A stretch of DNA of 46,657 nt from positions 1 through 46,657 of the forward strand of contig JBBQUQ010000018.1 of the NCBI GenBank assembly GCA_038212325.1, given 5' to 3'. Source of the stretch: CAIVAT01 sp038212325 (GTDB taxonomy: Bacteria > Bacteroidota > Bacteroidia > Bacteroidales > FEN-979). Below the pieces are notes generated by a model, which worked only from the letters and a program-made list of their open reading frames with translations, ran no database searches and was not told where the DNA came from. Made by a program: the position numbers and the translations under genes. Below are positions 17,458 to 26,400 of the stretch, piece after piece; position 1 is the stretch's first letter; every line of letters starts with the position of its first letter.

Positions 17458-19473
17458 ATGGAAAACAATATGAAGAAAGTACTTATCACCCTCCTGGCCC
17501 TGTTCATTTATCTTAACGGCCAATCGCAGATCACAGTTACGCTGGGAAGCGCACTGCTGCAGAACCCCGGAACAGACGTGCATCTGCCTGTTTCAGTCAC
17601 AGGGCTTAACGGGGCAGCCGGCGGGAAAGGGGTGACCGGGATTGAACTGCACATTAGTTATTCAAATACCAGCATGGTGTACGATACCACCTTGAATTTC
17701 AGTACGCTGATGCCGTCTTCCCAGTGGTTTTTCGGGGCAAACGCCGTCGAATACAGCACAAACTGGCTGGAACCTACAGGAAACAAATTGAATATTCCGG
17801 ATAATACAGTAGTCTTTGACATCTATTTCCATTACCTGGGAGGAGCCACGCAGCTAACCTTCGATACAACCCGTTGCCTCCTGATTGATTCAGCCTACAA
17901 CATCATGACCGGCGTTCAATTTGTCAACGCGCAGGTCACCCCTTCACAGGGATCCGGCGAATCGCGCTGGAACGGAACCGGGCCGTGGATCACCGCAGCC
18001 AACTGGAGCAACGGGATCCCGGGAGACAGCACGAATGCAGTCATTGAAACCGGCACTGTTACGGTACTTTCCAATGCGGTGTGTAAATTCTTAACGATCA
18101 ATTCAGGCACCACCGTCAATCTATCACCTGATTTTTCTCTCACTGTGAACCGGGATTATGCCAACAATGGCAATCTGAAACTTGAGTCTGTTTCTTCAGG
18201 AACCGGTTCACTTCTCGTACGTGGTTCGGTTTCGGGATCGGGTGTGAACAAATTCGGGCGTTATCTCGATTTTGGATCATTCAATTCCGCCCATCTTGTT
18301 TCATCACCGGTATCGGGCGCGACCGCATCGGCTTTCGGAAGCAATGTGGCTGAGAAATACCTGGAGAGCAATTCATCATGGGCAGCTTTATCCGCTTCAG
18401 ATAATCTTGAAGCTGGTCTGGGCTATCGCGTAAGCGGGACTGTCCCTGCAACGGTAACATTCCAGGGACCATTCAGTTCGGGAAACATTATCTTCAGCAA
18501 CCTGGCATACAATGCCGGAGGACAAGCCGACACACGCGGGCTGAACCTGGTTGGCAACCCTTATCCGTCGGCCATTCAATGGGACCAGGGAAACTGGGTG
18601 AAAACCAATCTCGATTACGCGGTATATACCTGGAACGGCAGCAAGTATGTGAGCTGGAACGGTTCGATCGGGGCATTGAAGGACGGGATCATCCCGGCCA
18701 TGCAGGGCTTTTTTGTTAAAAGCAATGCAACCGGTGCTTCCATGACAATACCTGCGGGTTCACGGCTGCACAGCATGCTTCCATACTATAAATCCACCGA
18801 TGCATTGTCGGATGTGATCTCGCTGAAAATTGAAAACACCGCGGATACCAATCATTACGATGAAGCATTTGTGAATGTGCTCTCCGGTTCAACAGCCGGA
18901 TTCGACGGGAGCCGGGATGCATGGAAACTCTTGGGGAATGATGCTTATCCGCAGATCTGGACGAAAGCAACAGACCAGGCTAAACTTTCCATCAACACCC
19001 AGCCGGATTTTGTTTCGGTACCGGTTGAAGTACACACAGGAACTGCGGGCAGCTATAAGATCGCCTTTGGCGGTATTGAATCTTTCGCACCGGGACAGCC
19101 TTTGTTCTTTGAAGATAAGACCACCAATACGGTACTCAACATCAGGAATACCAGCGGGCTTGTGTTTACATCACAGGGCGGAGCGGAAACAGGGAGGTTT
19201 GTCGTTCATTTCCAGGAGGTTGGAATTCAGGAACATGCCGGGTTACCCTTCTCAATCTGGAGTTCAGCCAATATCTTCCACATTGATCAGGCAAACTCCG
19301 CAACGAAAATTGACCAGGTGGAGATCTTTAACATGACAGGGCAGCTTGTCTACTCGAACGGCAATGTTGAGCTTCCTGCATCAATCAGGCAGGATGATCT
19401 TCCCATTGGACTGTATATCCTGAGGCTTAAAACCAATGAAGGGGTTTATACACAAAAGTTATTGGTCAGGTAA
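17458..19473 (+). CDS. T9SS-sorted cohesin-like surface protein
   Basis: 671 residues (667 from the second ATG at 17470). Signal peptide (LLALFIYLNGQSQ), then a cohesin-like domain (about 25-160): ITVTLGSALLQNPGTDVHLP, GIELHISYSN and DNTVVFDIYFHYLGG. A beta-rich middle follows, beginning SRWNGTGPWITAANWSNGIP, a pattern of T9SS proteins with repetitive beta-solenoid segments, then LVGNPYPSAIQW. The C-terminal about 80 residues (KIDQVEIFNMTGQLVYSNG, PIGLYILRLKTNEG, final KLLVR) form a T9SS type A domain. It is a second potential surface receptor for dockerins and is separated from the dockerin-like gene by the inverted repeat at 17353-17431. Confidence 0.8.
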   Translation: MENNMKKVLITLLALFIYLNGQSQITVTLGSALLQNPGTDVHLPVSVTGLNGAAGGKGVTGIELHISYSNTSMVYDTTLNFSTLMPSSQWFFGANAVEYSTNWLEPTGNKLNIPDNTVVFDIYFHYLGGATQLTFDTTRCLLIDSAYNIMTGVQFVNAQVTPSQGSGESRWNGTGPWITAANWSNGIPGDSTNAVIETGTVTVLSNAVCKFLTINSGTTVNLSPDFSLTVNRDYANNGNLKLESVSSGTGSLLVRGSVSGSGVNKFGRYLDFGSFNSAHLVSSPVSGATASAFGSNVAEKYLESNSSWAALSASDNLEAGLGYRVSGTVPATVTFQGPFSSGNIIFSNLAYNAGGQADTRGLNLVGNPYPSAIQWDQGNWVKTNLDYAVYTWNGSKYVSWNGSIGALKDGIIPAMQGFFVKSNATGASMTIPAGSRLHSMLPYYKSTDALSDVISLKIENTADTNHYDEAFVNVLSGSTAGFDGSRDAWKLLGNDAYPQIWTKATDQAKLSINTQPDFVSVPVEVHTGTAGSYKIAFGGIESFAPGQPLFFEDKTTNTVLNIRNTSGLVFTSQGGAETGRFVVHFQEVGIQEHAGLPFSIWSSANIFHIDQANSATKIDQVEIFNMTGQLVYSNGNVELPASIRQDDLPIGLYILRLKTNEGVYTQKLLVR

Positions 19474-19575
19474 AACATTTTTCACAGGCTGTTATGCCAG
19501 CCTGGCCTGAACCGAAAAATCAATTGTAAAGTCATATAAGTATTGATATTATTTAATAATACAAAAAACAGAAAT

Positions 19576-22500
19576 ATGAAAAAATTACAAATTATCTTTA
19601 TTTTCCTGTTGTTGTCGATGATCGGTTTTAGCGGGCCGGGTTTTCCTGCTGCAGCGATGGCCGCAACACCAGGACAAACGGCTGGCAACCCGTTGTTGAA
19701 CCCGGTACTCACAGGACCGACTTCTGTATGCCTGAATTCTGTGGGTAATGTTTATACAACCGATGCCGGCCAGGCAGGTTATGCCTGGACGGTTGTCGGA
19801 GGCATTATCTCGGCAGGAGGTACAAGCACAGACAATACTGCAACCGTTACCTGGAATGTCGTCGGATCAAAGAGCATCAGCGTAAACTACACCGGCGCAA
19901 CGGCGACATTGCTCCCTGTTACAGTGAACCCGCTTACCGCAAGCATATCGATTGCGGCTTCCGCAACAAATGTGATTTATGGCACAGCCGTAACCTTTAC
20001 GGCTACCCCCACAAACGGAGGGACAACGCCTTCATTCCAGTGGAAAGTGAACGGATTCAACGCCGGAACAGACAGTTCGAATTTTACTTATGTTCCGTCG
20101 AACGGGAATGCTATTTATTGTCTCCTTACTTCGAACGCTCCCTGCGTCAGCGCGATGTTCACCTCGAATGTGATTACCATGACGGTTTCAACGAGTCCCC
20201 TGCTGGTAACGGTATCAACAAAAACCGCCATTCCCGGGAATAAAGTTTATTTCCCCGTTAAACTGAAAGGCGCCAGCGCATCAGGAACCCCAATCAGCGC
20301 TGCGGAACTCCAGCTTACATTTAATCCTGCTGTTCTGCAGTATGACACGATCATCAATTTCTACTCAGGAACGCCTGCAGCCCAGTGGTACTACTCCGGT
20401 AGCTCAAACACCGTCTTCGCCAACTGGCAGGAACCTGCCCTGAACACCCTGGCTATTTCCGACAGCACTACCTTGTTCGAAATCAGGTTTACCTATATCG
20501 GGGGAACCTCTGCTTTGCCATTTACGGTGTATAACTTCACCGATGCCCAGTACAACCTTATCAATACCGGGCACATCGACGGGGCAGTCAACCAGATAAA
20601 TCCTGCAGCAGGGTATGTCGCGGGTGACTTCCACCAGCATACAACCTACACCGACGGCAGCTATAGTTTCGCTTACATGATGTCAAAAAACAACCAGTTT
20701 GGTCTTGACTGGTGGGCCAACAGCGAGCATGGTGGCGGATTTAACCGCAACGGCGAACTTTCCGGCCTTGACCTGGGCACAACCGTTTATTTCGACGCAA
20801 CTCTGCCCAATCCAATCATAGGCACAGTATCCAATTCGGGTGGGCACCAGAATATGTGGCGCTGGCAGTCACTCCGTGACTATGCATTCCAGAATACACT
20901 TACAGCCAGGGGAACCTACTCTTCGAAGATGATCATACAGAGCTATGAAATGAACGTTCCTGGTCATGAGCATGCAAGCCTTGGACTTGTCAACAACCAA
21001 TTCCTCGCTAACCCCAATTGCAACCCGCTTGCCGAATTCGAATTCAAGTTCGACAACAGCGATGTTGACTTCATCGGTGGTGTAGCCCAGGGATGGACCA
21101 AAAGCGTCCTTACCGGCAACGCAAAAGCCGTTGAAGCGATGACATGGCTGCAAAACAACTATCCTGCAACCAGTTACATGATTGCAGCACATCCTGAGCG
21201 CAAAAACCTGAATAACATTGCCGGTTTCCGCGATATGAACACTGCAGGCCCCGATGTTTGCTTCGGATTCGAAAGTATGCCCGGTCATCAGAAAGGCCCG
21301 GATCGTGGTGAATACAAACCTGCAAACAACACCGTTGCTTCCTACACCTTCGGAGGAACCGGGATTTATGCTGCGAAAGTCGGCGGATTATGGGATGCCA
21401 TGCTTTCAGAAGGTCGTCACTGGTGGCTTTTTGCCACCAGCGACTTCCATGCTGAAGGCAATGATTTTTATCCTGGTGAGTACCAGAAGAATTACACCTA
21501 TGTCACCAACCGCAGTCTTGCTTCATCATACGTCGATGGTCTGCGTTCCGGCAACACGTATGTAGTTGAAGGTGACCTGATCGACAGCCTCAATTTCAAA
21601 GTTGGAGAAACCCCGGCGATGCTCCAGTACGCCAGCATGGGTCAAACATTGACTACTTCGCAAACCTCCGTGGTGGTGAAAATCAAGGTACGCGATCCGC
21701 AGGGAAATAACAATAACACTTACAGTTCCTATACGAACCCGGCGCTTGACCATATCGATCTCATCCGTGGAAAGGTGGGAAGCCTCATCGCTCCTGCAAG
21801 TCCTAATTATTCCATTGATACCGTTGCAACCTCTGCAGTTATTGCAAGGTTCGACGCTGTCGGCGGCGTTTCTTCACCTAATGGTATTGTCAGCCAGGCA
21901 TGGACAGACCTCGGTGGAGGTTTCAAGGAAATCACCTTTACCTACAACAACCTGATTGACTCGGTTTACTTCCGGTTAAGGGGTACCAATCTTGGCCTTG
22001 CAATTGCAAATGAGACCGATGCCAACGGGAACCCATTGTCTGACGGACTGATGTCTCCAAACAGCGCAACAAAAGCTTATGCCGACCTGTGGTTTTATTC
22101 GAATCCGGTATTTGTCGCCGGCCCGCAACAGGCTTCACTTACCGGACCGGGCTCTGTATGCCAGGGTTCAACCGGCAACGTATATACGACGGATGCAGGC
22201 CAGACGAATTACAACTGGAGTGTGACGGGTGGTACCATTACAGCCGGCGGTACATTAACAGATAACACTGCGACTGTGACCTGGACAACTGCCGGTTCAC
22301 AGAGCATCAGCGCTTCATATACCGGTTCGGTAGTAACAACTTTGCCGGTTACAGTTAATTCACCGCTACCAGTATCTGTAGGCATTGTAGCTTCACAGAA
22401 CCAGGTTTGCCTGAATACATCGGTGACCTTTACTGCTACACCGGTCAACGGTGGTTCTAACCCTGTTTACCAGTGGAAAAAGAATGGTGCAAATGTCGGT

Positions 22501-23847
22501 TCAAACAGTGCGACCCACACTTACAACCCCGCTAACAATGATATCATCACATGCGTTCTTACTTCAAACGCTACATGTGTATCCGGATCACCTGCAACTT
22601 CCAACGCCATTGTGATGACCGTTTATCCGCTGACTGCCAGCGTTTCGATTGCTGCCTCAGCAAACCCGGTAATGGCAGGAACATCCGTAACATTCACGGC
22701 TAACCCTGTCAATGGCGGCACCAGCCCGTCATTCCAATGGAAAGTGAACGGTTTCAACGCCGGAACAGGCGGTTCAACCTTTACCTACACGCCTGCCAAT
22801 GGTGATGCGGTTTATTGTCTCCTTACCTCGAATGCTCCTTGTGTGACCGCCATGTTCACCTCGAACCTCATTACCATGACGGTGAACTACCCGGTTGGAT
22901 CATTGCTTGTGACGCTTCCGAATAAAACTGCAATGCCGGGTGATGTTCTTTACTACCCGGTGAAATTGAAGGGTGCAAGTGCATCTGGTACGCCCATCAG
23001 CGCTGCTGAAATCCAGATTACCTATGATCCTGCTGTTTTGCATTATGACACATTGGTGAATTTCTATCCTGGCACCCCTGCAACGCAGTGGTTCTATTCA
23101 GGAAATCTCAACACCGTGGCAGCCAACTGGCAGGAACCTGGGCTCAACACCCTTGCGATTGCTGACAGCACCACCCTGTTCGAGATCAAATTCACCTACC
23201 TCGGAGGATCCGGATCACTGCCCTTTACGGTGAACAACTTCCTGAACGCGGTGTATGACTTTATCCCGACAAACCACATCAACGGAAGTGTAAGCCAGCT
23301 GGTTCCCACAAACAATACAGTACAGAATGTGACCGTCGGCTCAGGCCAGTCCAATTGCTCCGACGCCATTCAGGTACTGACAGTTGCAGGCTACGGTACA
23401 ACCGTTACGGTTGAAAACGGAGGTTCGGCCACCATGATTGCGGGCCAAATGATCAGCTACCTTCCCGGCACAACTGTCATGCCTGGCGGTTACATGCATG
23501 GTTTCATAACCACCAACGGGCAATATTGCCTGCAGCAGCCCAATCCTGTCGTGAATACGAAGGAGGAAGAAATTGCAGCCGTTGGCGAAAAATCCATAAA
23601 TGGAAAATCTGTGCGTGTTTATCCCAATCCCACAACCGGGAATTTTACCATCGAAGCAACAGGAACTGATAATGCGCTTATCACAAAAGTTGAAATCTAT
23701 AACATGAGTGGCGTAAAAATCATTACGAAAAATTTTGATGGGGTGAGTAAACATGAGTTTTCAGTCCCGGAATTTAAACCAGGAGTTTATTTTATTCATG
23801 TCATTTCAGGAAACCAGGCTGAAACAATCAAATTGATCAAGCTCTAA
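19576..23847 (+). CDS. Large T9SS protein: PKD/Ig, two cohesin-like domains and a PHP phosphoesterase domain
   Basis: 1,423 residues from ATG 19576 (a signal peptide starts there; the in-frame ATG 19543 is rejected). Domains in order: PKD-like (about 45-115, GNVYTTDAGQAGYAWTV), Ig-like (120-205), cohesin-like 1 (209-345, NKVYFPVKLKGASASGTPIS), a PHP-family metal-dependent domain (about 347-665), a beta domain, PKD-like 2 (853-925), two Ig-like domains, cohesin-like 2 (1109-1245), a GQSNCSDAIQVLTVAG module and a T9SS type A tail (VYPNPTTGNFTIE to KLIKL). PHP metal ligands are visible in GDFHQHTTYTDGS, NSEHGGG, AAHPERKN and TSDFHAEGND. PHP domains hydrolyse phosphoesters, so this is probably a secreted phosphatase or phosphodiesterase displayed with cohesins. 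The PKD-Ig-cohesin block is duplicated around the PHP domain. Confidence 0.82.
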   Translation: MKKLQIIFIFLLLSMIGFSGPGFPAAAMAATPGQTAGNPLLNPVLTGPTSVCLNSVGNVYTTDAGQAGYAWTVVGGIISAGGTSTDNTATVTWNVVGSKSISVNYTGATATLLPVTVNPLTASISIAASATNVIYGTAVTFTATPTNGGTTPSFQWKVNGFNAGTDSSNFTYVPSNGNAIYCLLTSNAPCVSAMFTSNVITMTVSTSPLLVTVSTKTAIPGNKVYFPVKLKGASASGTPISAAELQLTFNPAVLQYDTIINFYSGTPAAQWYYSGSSNTVFANWQEPALNTLAISDSTTLFEIRFTYIGGTSALPFTVYNFTDAQYNLINTGHIDGAVNQINPAAGYVAGDFHQHTTYTDGSYSFAYMMSKNNQFGLDWWANSEHGGGFNRNGELSGLDLGTTVYFDATLPNPIIGTVSNSGGHQNMWRWQSLRDYAFQNTLTARGTYSSKMIIQSYEMNVPGHEHASLGLVNNQFLANPNCNPLAEFEFKFDNSDVDFIGGVAQGWTKSVLTGNAKAVEAMTWLQNNYPATSYMIAAHPERKNLNNIAGFRDMNTAGPDVCFGFESMPGHQKGPDRGEYKPANNTVASYTFGGTGIYAAKVGGLWDAMLSEGRHWWLFATSDFHAEGNDFYPGEYQKNYTYVTNRSLASSYVDGLRSGNTYVVEGDLIDSLNFKVGETPAMLQYASMGQTLTTSQTSVVVKIKVRDPQGNNNNTYSSYTNPALDHIDLIRGKVGSLIAPASPNYSIDTVATSAVIARFDAVGGVSSPNGIVSQAWTDLGGGFKEITFTYNNLIDSVYFRLRGTNLGLAIANETDANGNPLSDGLMSPNSATKAYADLWFYSNPVFVAGPQQASLTGPGSVCQGSTGNVYTTDAGQTNYNWSVTGGTITAGGTLTDNTATVTWTTAGSQSISASYTGSVVTTLPVTVNSPLPVSVGIVASQNQVCLNTSVTFTATPVNGGSNPVYQWKKNGANVGSNSATHTYNPANNDIITCVLTSNATCVSGSPATSNAIVMTVYPLTASVSIAASANPVMAGTSVTFTANPVNGGTSPSFQWKVNGFNAGTGGSTFTYTPANGDAVYCLLTSNAPCVTAMFTSNLITMTVNYPVGSLLVTLPNKTAMPGDVLYYPVKLKGASASGTPISAAEIQITYDPAVLHYDTLVNFYPGTPATQWFYSGNLNTVAANWQEPGLNTLAIADSTTLFEIKFTYLGGSGSLPFTVNNFLNAVYDFIPTNHINGSVSQLVPTNNTVQNVTVGSGQSNCSDAIQVLTVAGYGTTVTVENGGSATMIAGQMISYLPGTTVMPGGYMHGFITTNGQYCLQQPNPVVNTKEEEIAAVGEKSINGKSVRVYPNPTTGNFTIEATGTDNALITKVEIYNMSGVKIITKNFDGVSKHEFSVPEFKPGVYFIHVISGNQAETIKLIKL

Positions 23848-23909
23848 TACCCCACCCCTTGCCCCTCCCCAACAAGGAAGGGGAGCGGGGAGGGAAAGAG
23901 GTTAAAGAA

Positions 23910-23939
23910 AGCCATCCCGGGAAGCCGGGATGGCTTTTT
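23910..23939 (+). terminator. Strong rho-independent terminator closing the surface-protein locus
   Basis: AGCCATCCCGG pairs perfectly with CCGGGATGGCT across a GAAG loop and is followed by TTTTT. A GC-rich imperfect inverted stretch (about 23853-23898) precedes it. It is very similar to the terminator at 1404-1434. Confidence 0.88.
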
Positions 23940-23954
23940 AAAATGTGATTATTT

Positions 23955-24653
23955 GTGGCTAAACAAATGGAAAACTTTGAGATAACGATCCTCCTTGTTG
24001 ATGATGAAGTCGATATCCTTGAGTTCCTGGGATATAACTTGGAAAAGGAGGGCTATCGGGTCATCAAAGCAAAAAATGGGGCAAAAGCCGTTAAGCTTGC
24101 ACTTGAGCACAAACCTCAACTGATCATCCTTGATGTCATGATGCCTGTTATGGATGGGATACAGGCATGCGCAGAAATCCGCAATATTCCCGAGCTTTCA
24201 GGTACCCTTATTGCTTTTCTCACAGCCCGCCGCGAGGAGTATTCGCAGGTAGCAGGATTTGAGGCCGGAGCCGATGAATATATCGCCAAACCCATTATAC
24301 CCAAACTCTTCATCAGCCGCATACAGGCGTTGCTGCGACGATATATCTCCCCTGGTATCATTCCCGGTATGATCCCGCTTAAAGAATTCAGCATCGATAA
24401 AGAACGCTACGTTGTATTACGGAATAATACAGAGATCACCCTTGTCAGAAAGGAATTTGAGTTGCTTCAGTTCCTCATATCCAGGCCAGGAAAGGTAACC
24501 ACCCGGGAGGCTATTTTTGCAAATGTGTGGGGGCCGGATGTGGTGGTCGGGAAACGGACCATCGATGTTTATATCAACCGGATACGTGAAAAACTGGGTA
24601 TCCAAAGTATTAAAACCATTAAAGGCGTGGGCTTCAAATTCGAGGAGGCATGA
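23955..24653 (+). CDS. PhoB/OmpR-type response regulator (copy 1)
   Basis: 232 residues from GTG 23955, or 228 from ATG 23967. The receiver domain has the acidic pair in LLVDDEVDILEF, the phospho-acceptor Asp in IILDVMMPVMDG, the Thr in FLTARR and the Lys in AKPIIPKL. The C-terminal winged helix binds DNA (FELLQFLISRPGKV, VGKRTIDVYINRIREKLG, TIKGVGFKFEE). No sensor kinase is adjacent, so it is an orphan. It starts 15 bases after the terminator of the surface locus. It is very similar to the next gene, so the pair is a tandem duplication. Confidence 0.9.
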   Translation: MAKQMENFEITILLVDDEVDILEFLGYNLEKEGYRVIKAKNGAKAVKLALEHKPQLIILDVMMPVMDGIQACAEIRNIPELSGTLIAFLTARREEYSQVAGFEAGADEYIAKPIIPKLFISRIQALLRRYISPGIIPGMIPLKEFSIDKERYVVLRNNTEITLVRKEFELLQFLISRPGKVTTREAIFANVWGPDVVVGKRTIDVYINRIREKLGIQSIKTIKGVGFKFEEA

Positions 24654-24706
24654 AAATTAACAATGAGGCGTCAATATGTTGAATTTCTTCATGTCTGAAT
24701 ATCTGT

Positions 24707-24714
24707 TATATTTG
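24707..24714 (+). promoter_or_regulatory. -7 box (TATATTTG) of response regulator copy 2
   Basis: An exact TAnnTTTG box 18 bases before ATG 24733. It suggests the second copy can be transcribed independently of the first. No good -33 element is seen at 17-19 bases. Confidence 0.45.
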
Positions 24715-24732
24715 TATAACTAAAATCCTTGA

Positions 24733-25434
24733 ATGAATAATTCTCCATTGGCAAACCCGGAGATAACGATTCTGCTTGTCGACGACGAGGCCGATATCCT
24801 TGAGTTTCTTGGATATAATCTGGAACGCGAGGGATACCGTGTAATCAAAGCAAAAAATGGTGCAAAAGGAGTAAAGCTTGCACAGGAATATAAGCCTCAA
24901 CTAATCATCCTTGATGTCATGATGCCTGTAATGGATGGAATGCAGGCATGTGCAGAAATCCGGAAGATCCCGGAAATCTCTGATACGTTGATTGCCTTTC
25001 TCACTGCACGGGGTGAGGATTACTCGCAAATTTCCGGATTCGATGCCGGAGCCGATGAATATATCACCAAACCCATAAAACCAAAGCTGTTTGTCCTGCG
25101 AATCAAAGCATTGCTGAAACGTATCAAGCCCCGGGAATTAGTTGCCAATCAGATCACCTTGAAAGAATTTACAATAGATCGGGACCGTTACATTGTGATT
25201 AAAAACAATATTGAAATGTCTCTTGCCAGGAAACAATTCGAATTGCTGCAGTTTCTGGTATCCAGGCCAGGGATTGTTGTCAGCCGGGATGAAATATTTA
25301 AAAACGTTTGGGGGCCTGATGTGTTTGTCGGTGACCGTACCATCGATGTTCACATTCGCCGGATTCGTGAAAAACTCGGTATTGAAAGTATTAAAACCAT
25401 CAAAGGGGTTGGATATAAATTTGAGGAGGAATGA
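24733..25434 (+). CDS. PhoB/OmpR-type response regulator (copy 2)
   Basis: 233 residues with the same layout as the upstream gene: LLVDDEADILEFLGYNLE, phospho-acceptor in IILDVMMPVMDG, Thr in FLTARGEDYS, Lys in TKPIKPKL, and a winged helix ending TIKGVGYKFEEE. The receiver domains differ at only about one position in five. The differences are concentrated in the linker (RIKPRELVANQ versus RYISPGIIPGM) and parts of the DNA-binding domain, so the two copies may have diverged in target choice while keeping the same input. No kinase is adjacent. The gene converges on the Mo/W operon. Confidence 0.9.
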   Translation: MNNSPLANPEITILLVDDEADILEFLGYNLEREGYRVIKAKNGAKGVKLAQEYKPQLIILDVMMPVMDGMQACAEIRKIPEISDTLIAFLTARGEDYSQISGFDAGADEYITKPIKPKLFVLRIKALLKRIKPRELVANQITLKEFTIDRDRYIVIKNNIEMSLARKQFELLQFLVSRPGIVVSRDEIFKNVWGPDVFVGDRTIDVHIRRIREKLGIESIKTIKGVGYKFEEE

Positions 25435-25452
25435 CAGATTTGCTCATTCTTT

Positions 25453-26385
25453 TTAATGGCTGTCCAACCCATGCAGCATATAGATCATGTGCGTCAGCGA
25501 CGTTGAAATTTCTGCCAGGTATTCATTCACGGCCCGTACACTTCCCGGAAGGGTGAATATCAGCGATTTGCCCATGACACCGGCCACGGAACGACTTAAC
25601 AGGGCAGCAGGCTTTTCTGCACCGTATTTCATCCGGATACCCTCCATGATGCCTGGTATTTCCTTATCCAGCAATGGTTTTACTATATCAGGCGTGAAGT
25701 CCCGCGGACCGATCCCGGTTCCGCCGGTGGTGACGACAAGGTCAACAAGTTCTTCCTTGGCCTTGTGAAGAATTTCCTCCAGTTTATGAGGATCGTCGGG
25801 AATAAGGTAATTGCAAATTGCAAATTGCAAATTGCAAACGTTAAAATGAGTTTCAAGGAGTTCATTTATCCGGGGGCCCGACCGGTCCACATATTCGCCG
25901 GCGCTCGCGCGGTCGCTGAGGGTGACCACGACAACCCGGTACAATTTCGGATGATATTCCAACTCCATGCCCGGTTTCAACAGGCCAGGGCTCAGCACCC
26001 GGCAAAATATTCCCTCCTTGGGCATCACACAGTTTCCCACCTCCTTGAAAATTGCGCAACTTGTTCCATGGCACTCCTTCCCGATTTGGGTGACTTCAAG
26101 TTCAATTTCACCGCAGGTAAACCGGTCGAGAGGATGTGCGGTCCATAAATCCATGCCGGTCGTAGTAAGATTTTCAGCAAATTCGCCTGGCGTGACTTTT
26201 CGGTTTGCCTCAGCTTCGAATTTTACAATACTCTCAGTTCCAAGAAGGCTTACCTGCCGATTCCAGTGACCGGCATGGGCGTCGCCTTTAACGCCGTTGT
26301 GCGTCAGCTCAATCTGGCTCTCCGGCAATTTGATGGTGCCTTTTTCCCTGGAAATATTAACCGAATTAATCGTGATCTGCTGCAT
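25453..26385 (-). CDS. MOSC - MogA/MoaB fusion (molybdopterin adenylyltransferase)
   Basis: About 310 residues. The N-terminal MOSC domain (about 1-145) has GVKGDAHAGHWNRQVSLLG, FAENLTTTGMDLW and GKECHGTSCAIF. The C-terminal MogA/MoaB domain (about 148-310) has VVVVTLSDRASAGEYVDRSG, LVVTTGGTGIGPRDFTPD and LIFTLPGSVRAVNEYL; it activates molybdopterin by adenylation before metal insertion. The fusion is known elsewhere. The start is set at 26385 because the upstream in-frame ATG at 26415 lies in repeat-derived, low-complexity sequence. Four exact 7-bp repeats (25810-25837) are inserted in frame in the MogA domain, giving the odd CNLQFAICN segment just before the conserved PDDP. Last gene of the Mo/W operon. 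Confidence 0.88.
   Translation of the reverse strand: MQQITINSVNISREKGTIKLPESQIELTHNGVKGDAHAGHWNRQVSLLGTESIVKFEAEANRKVTPGEFAENLTTTGMDLWTAHPLDRFTCGEIELEVTQIGKECHGTSCAIFKEVGNCVMPKEGIFCRVLSPGLLKPGMELEYHPKLYRVVVVTLSDRASAGEYVDRSGPRINELLETHFNVCNLQFAICNYLIPDDPHKLEEILHKAKEELVDLVVTTGGTGIGPRDFTPDIVKPLLDKEIPGIMEGIRMKYGAEKPAALLSRSVAGVMGKSLIFTLPGSVRAVNEYLAEISTSLTHMIYMLHGLDSH
25810..25837. repeat. Four tandem 7-bp repeats (ATTGCAA) inside the mogA domain
   Basis: Four exact copies of ATTGCAA (TTGCAAT on the coding strand) sit inside the MOSC-mogA reading frame. Copy-number change by one unit would shift the frame. Confidence 0.9.
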
Positions 26386-26400
26386 GGTTCTTTTTTTTGT

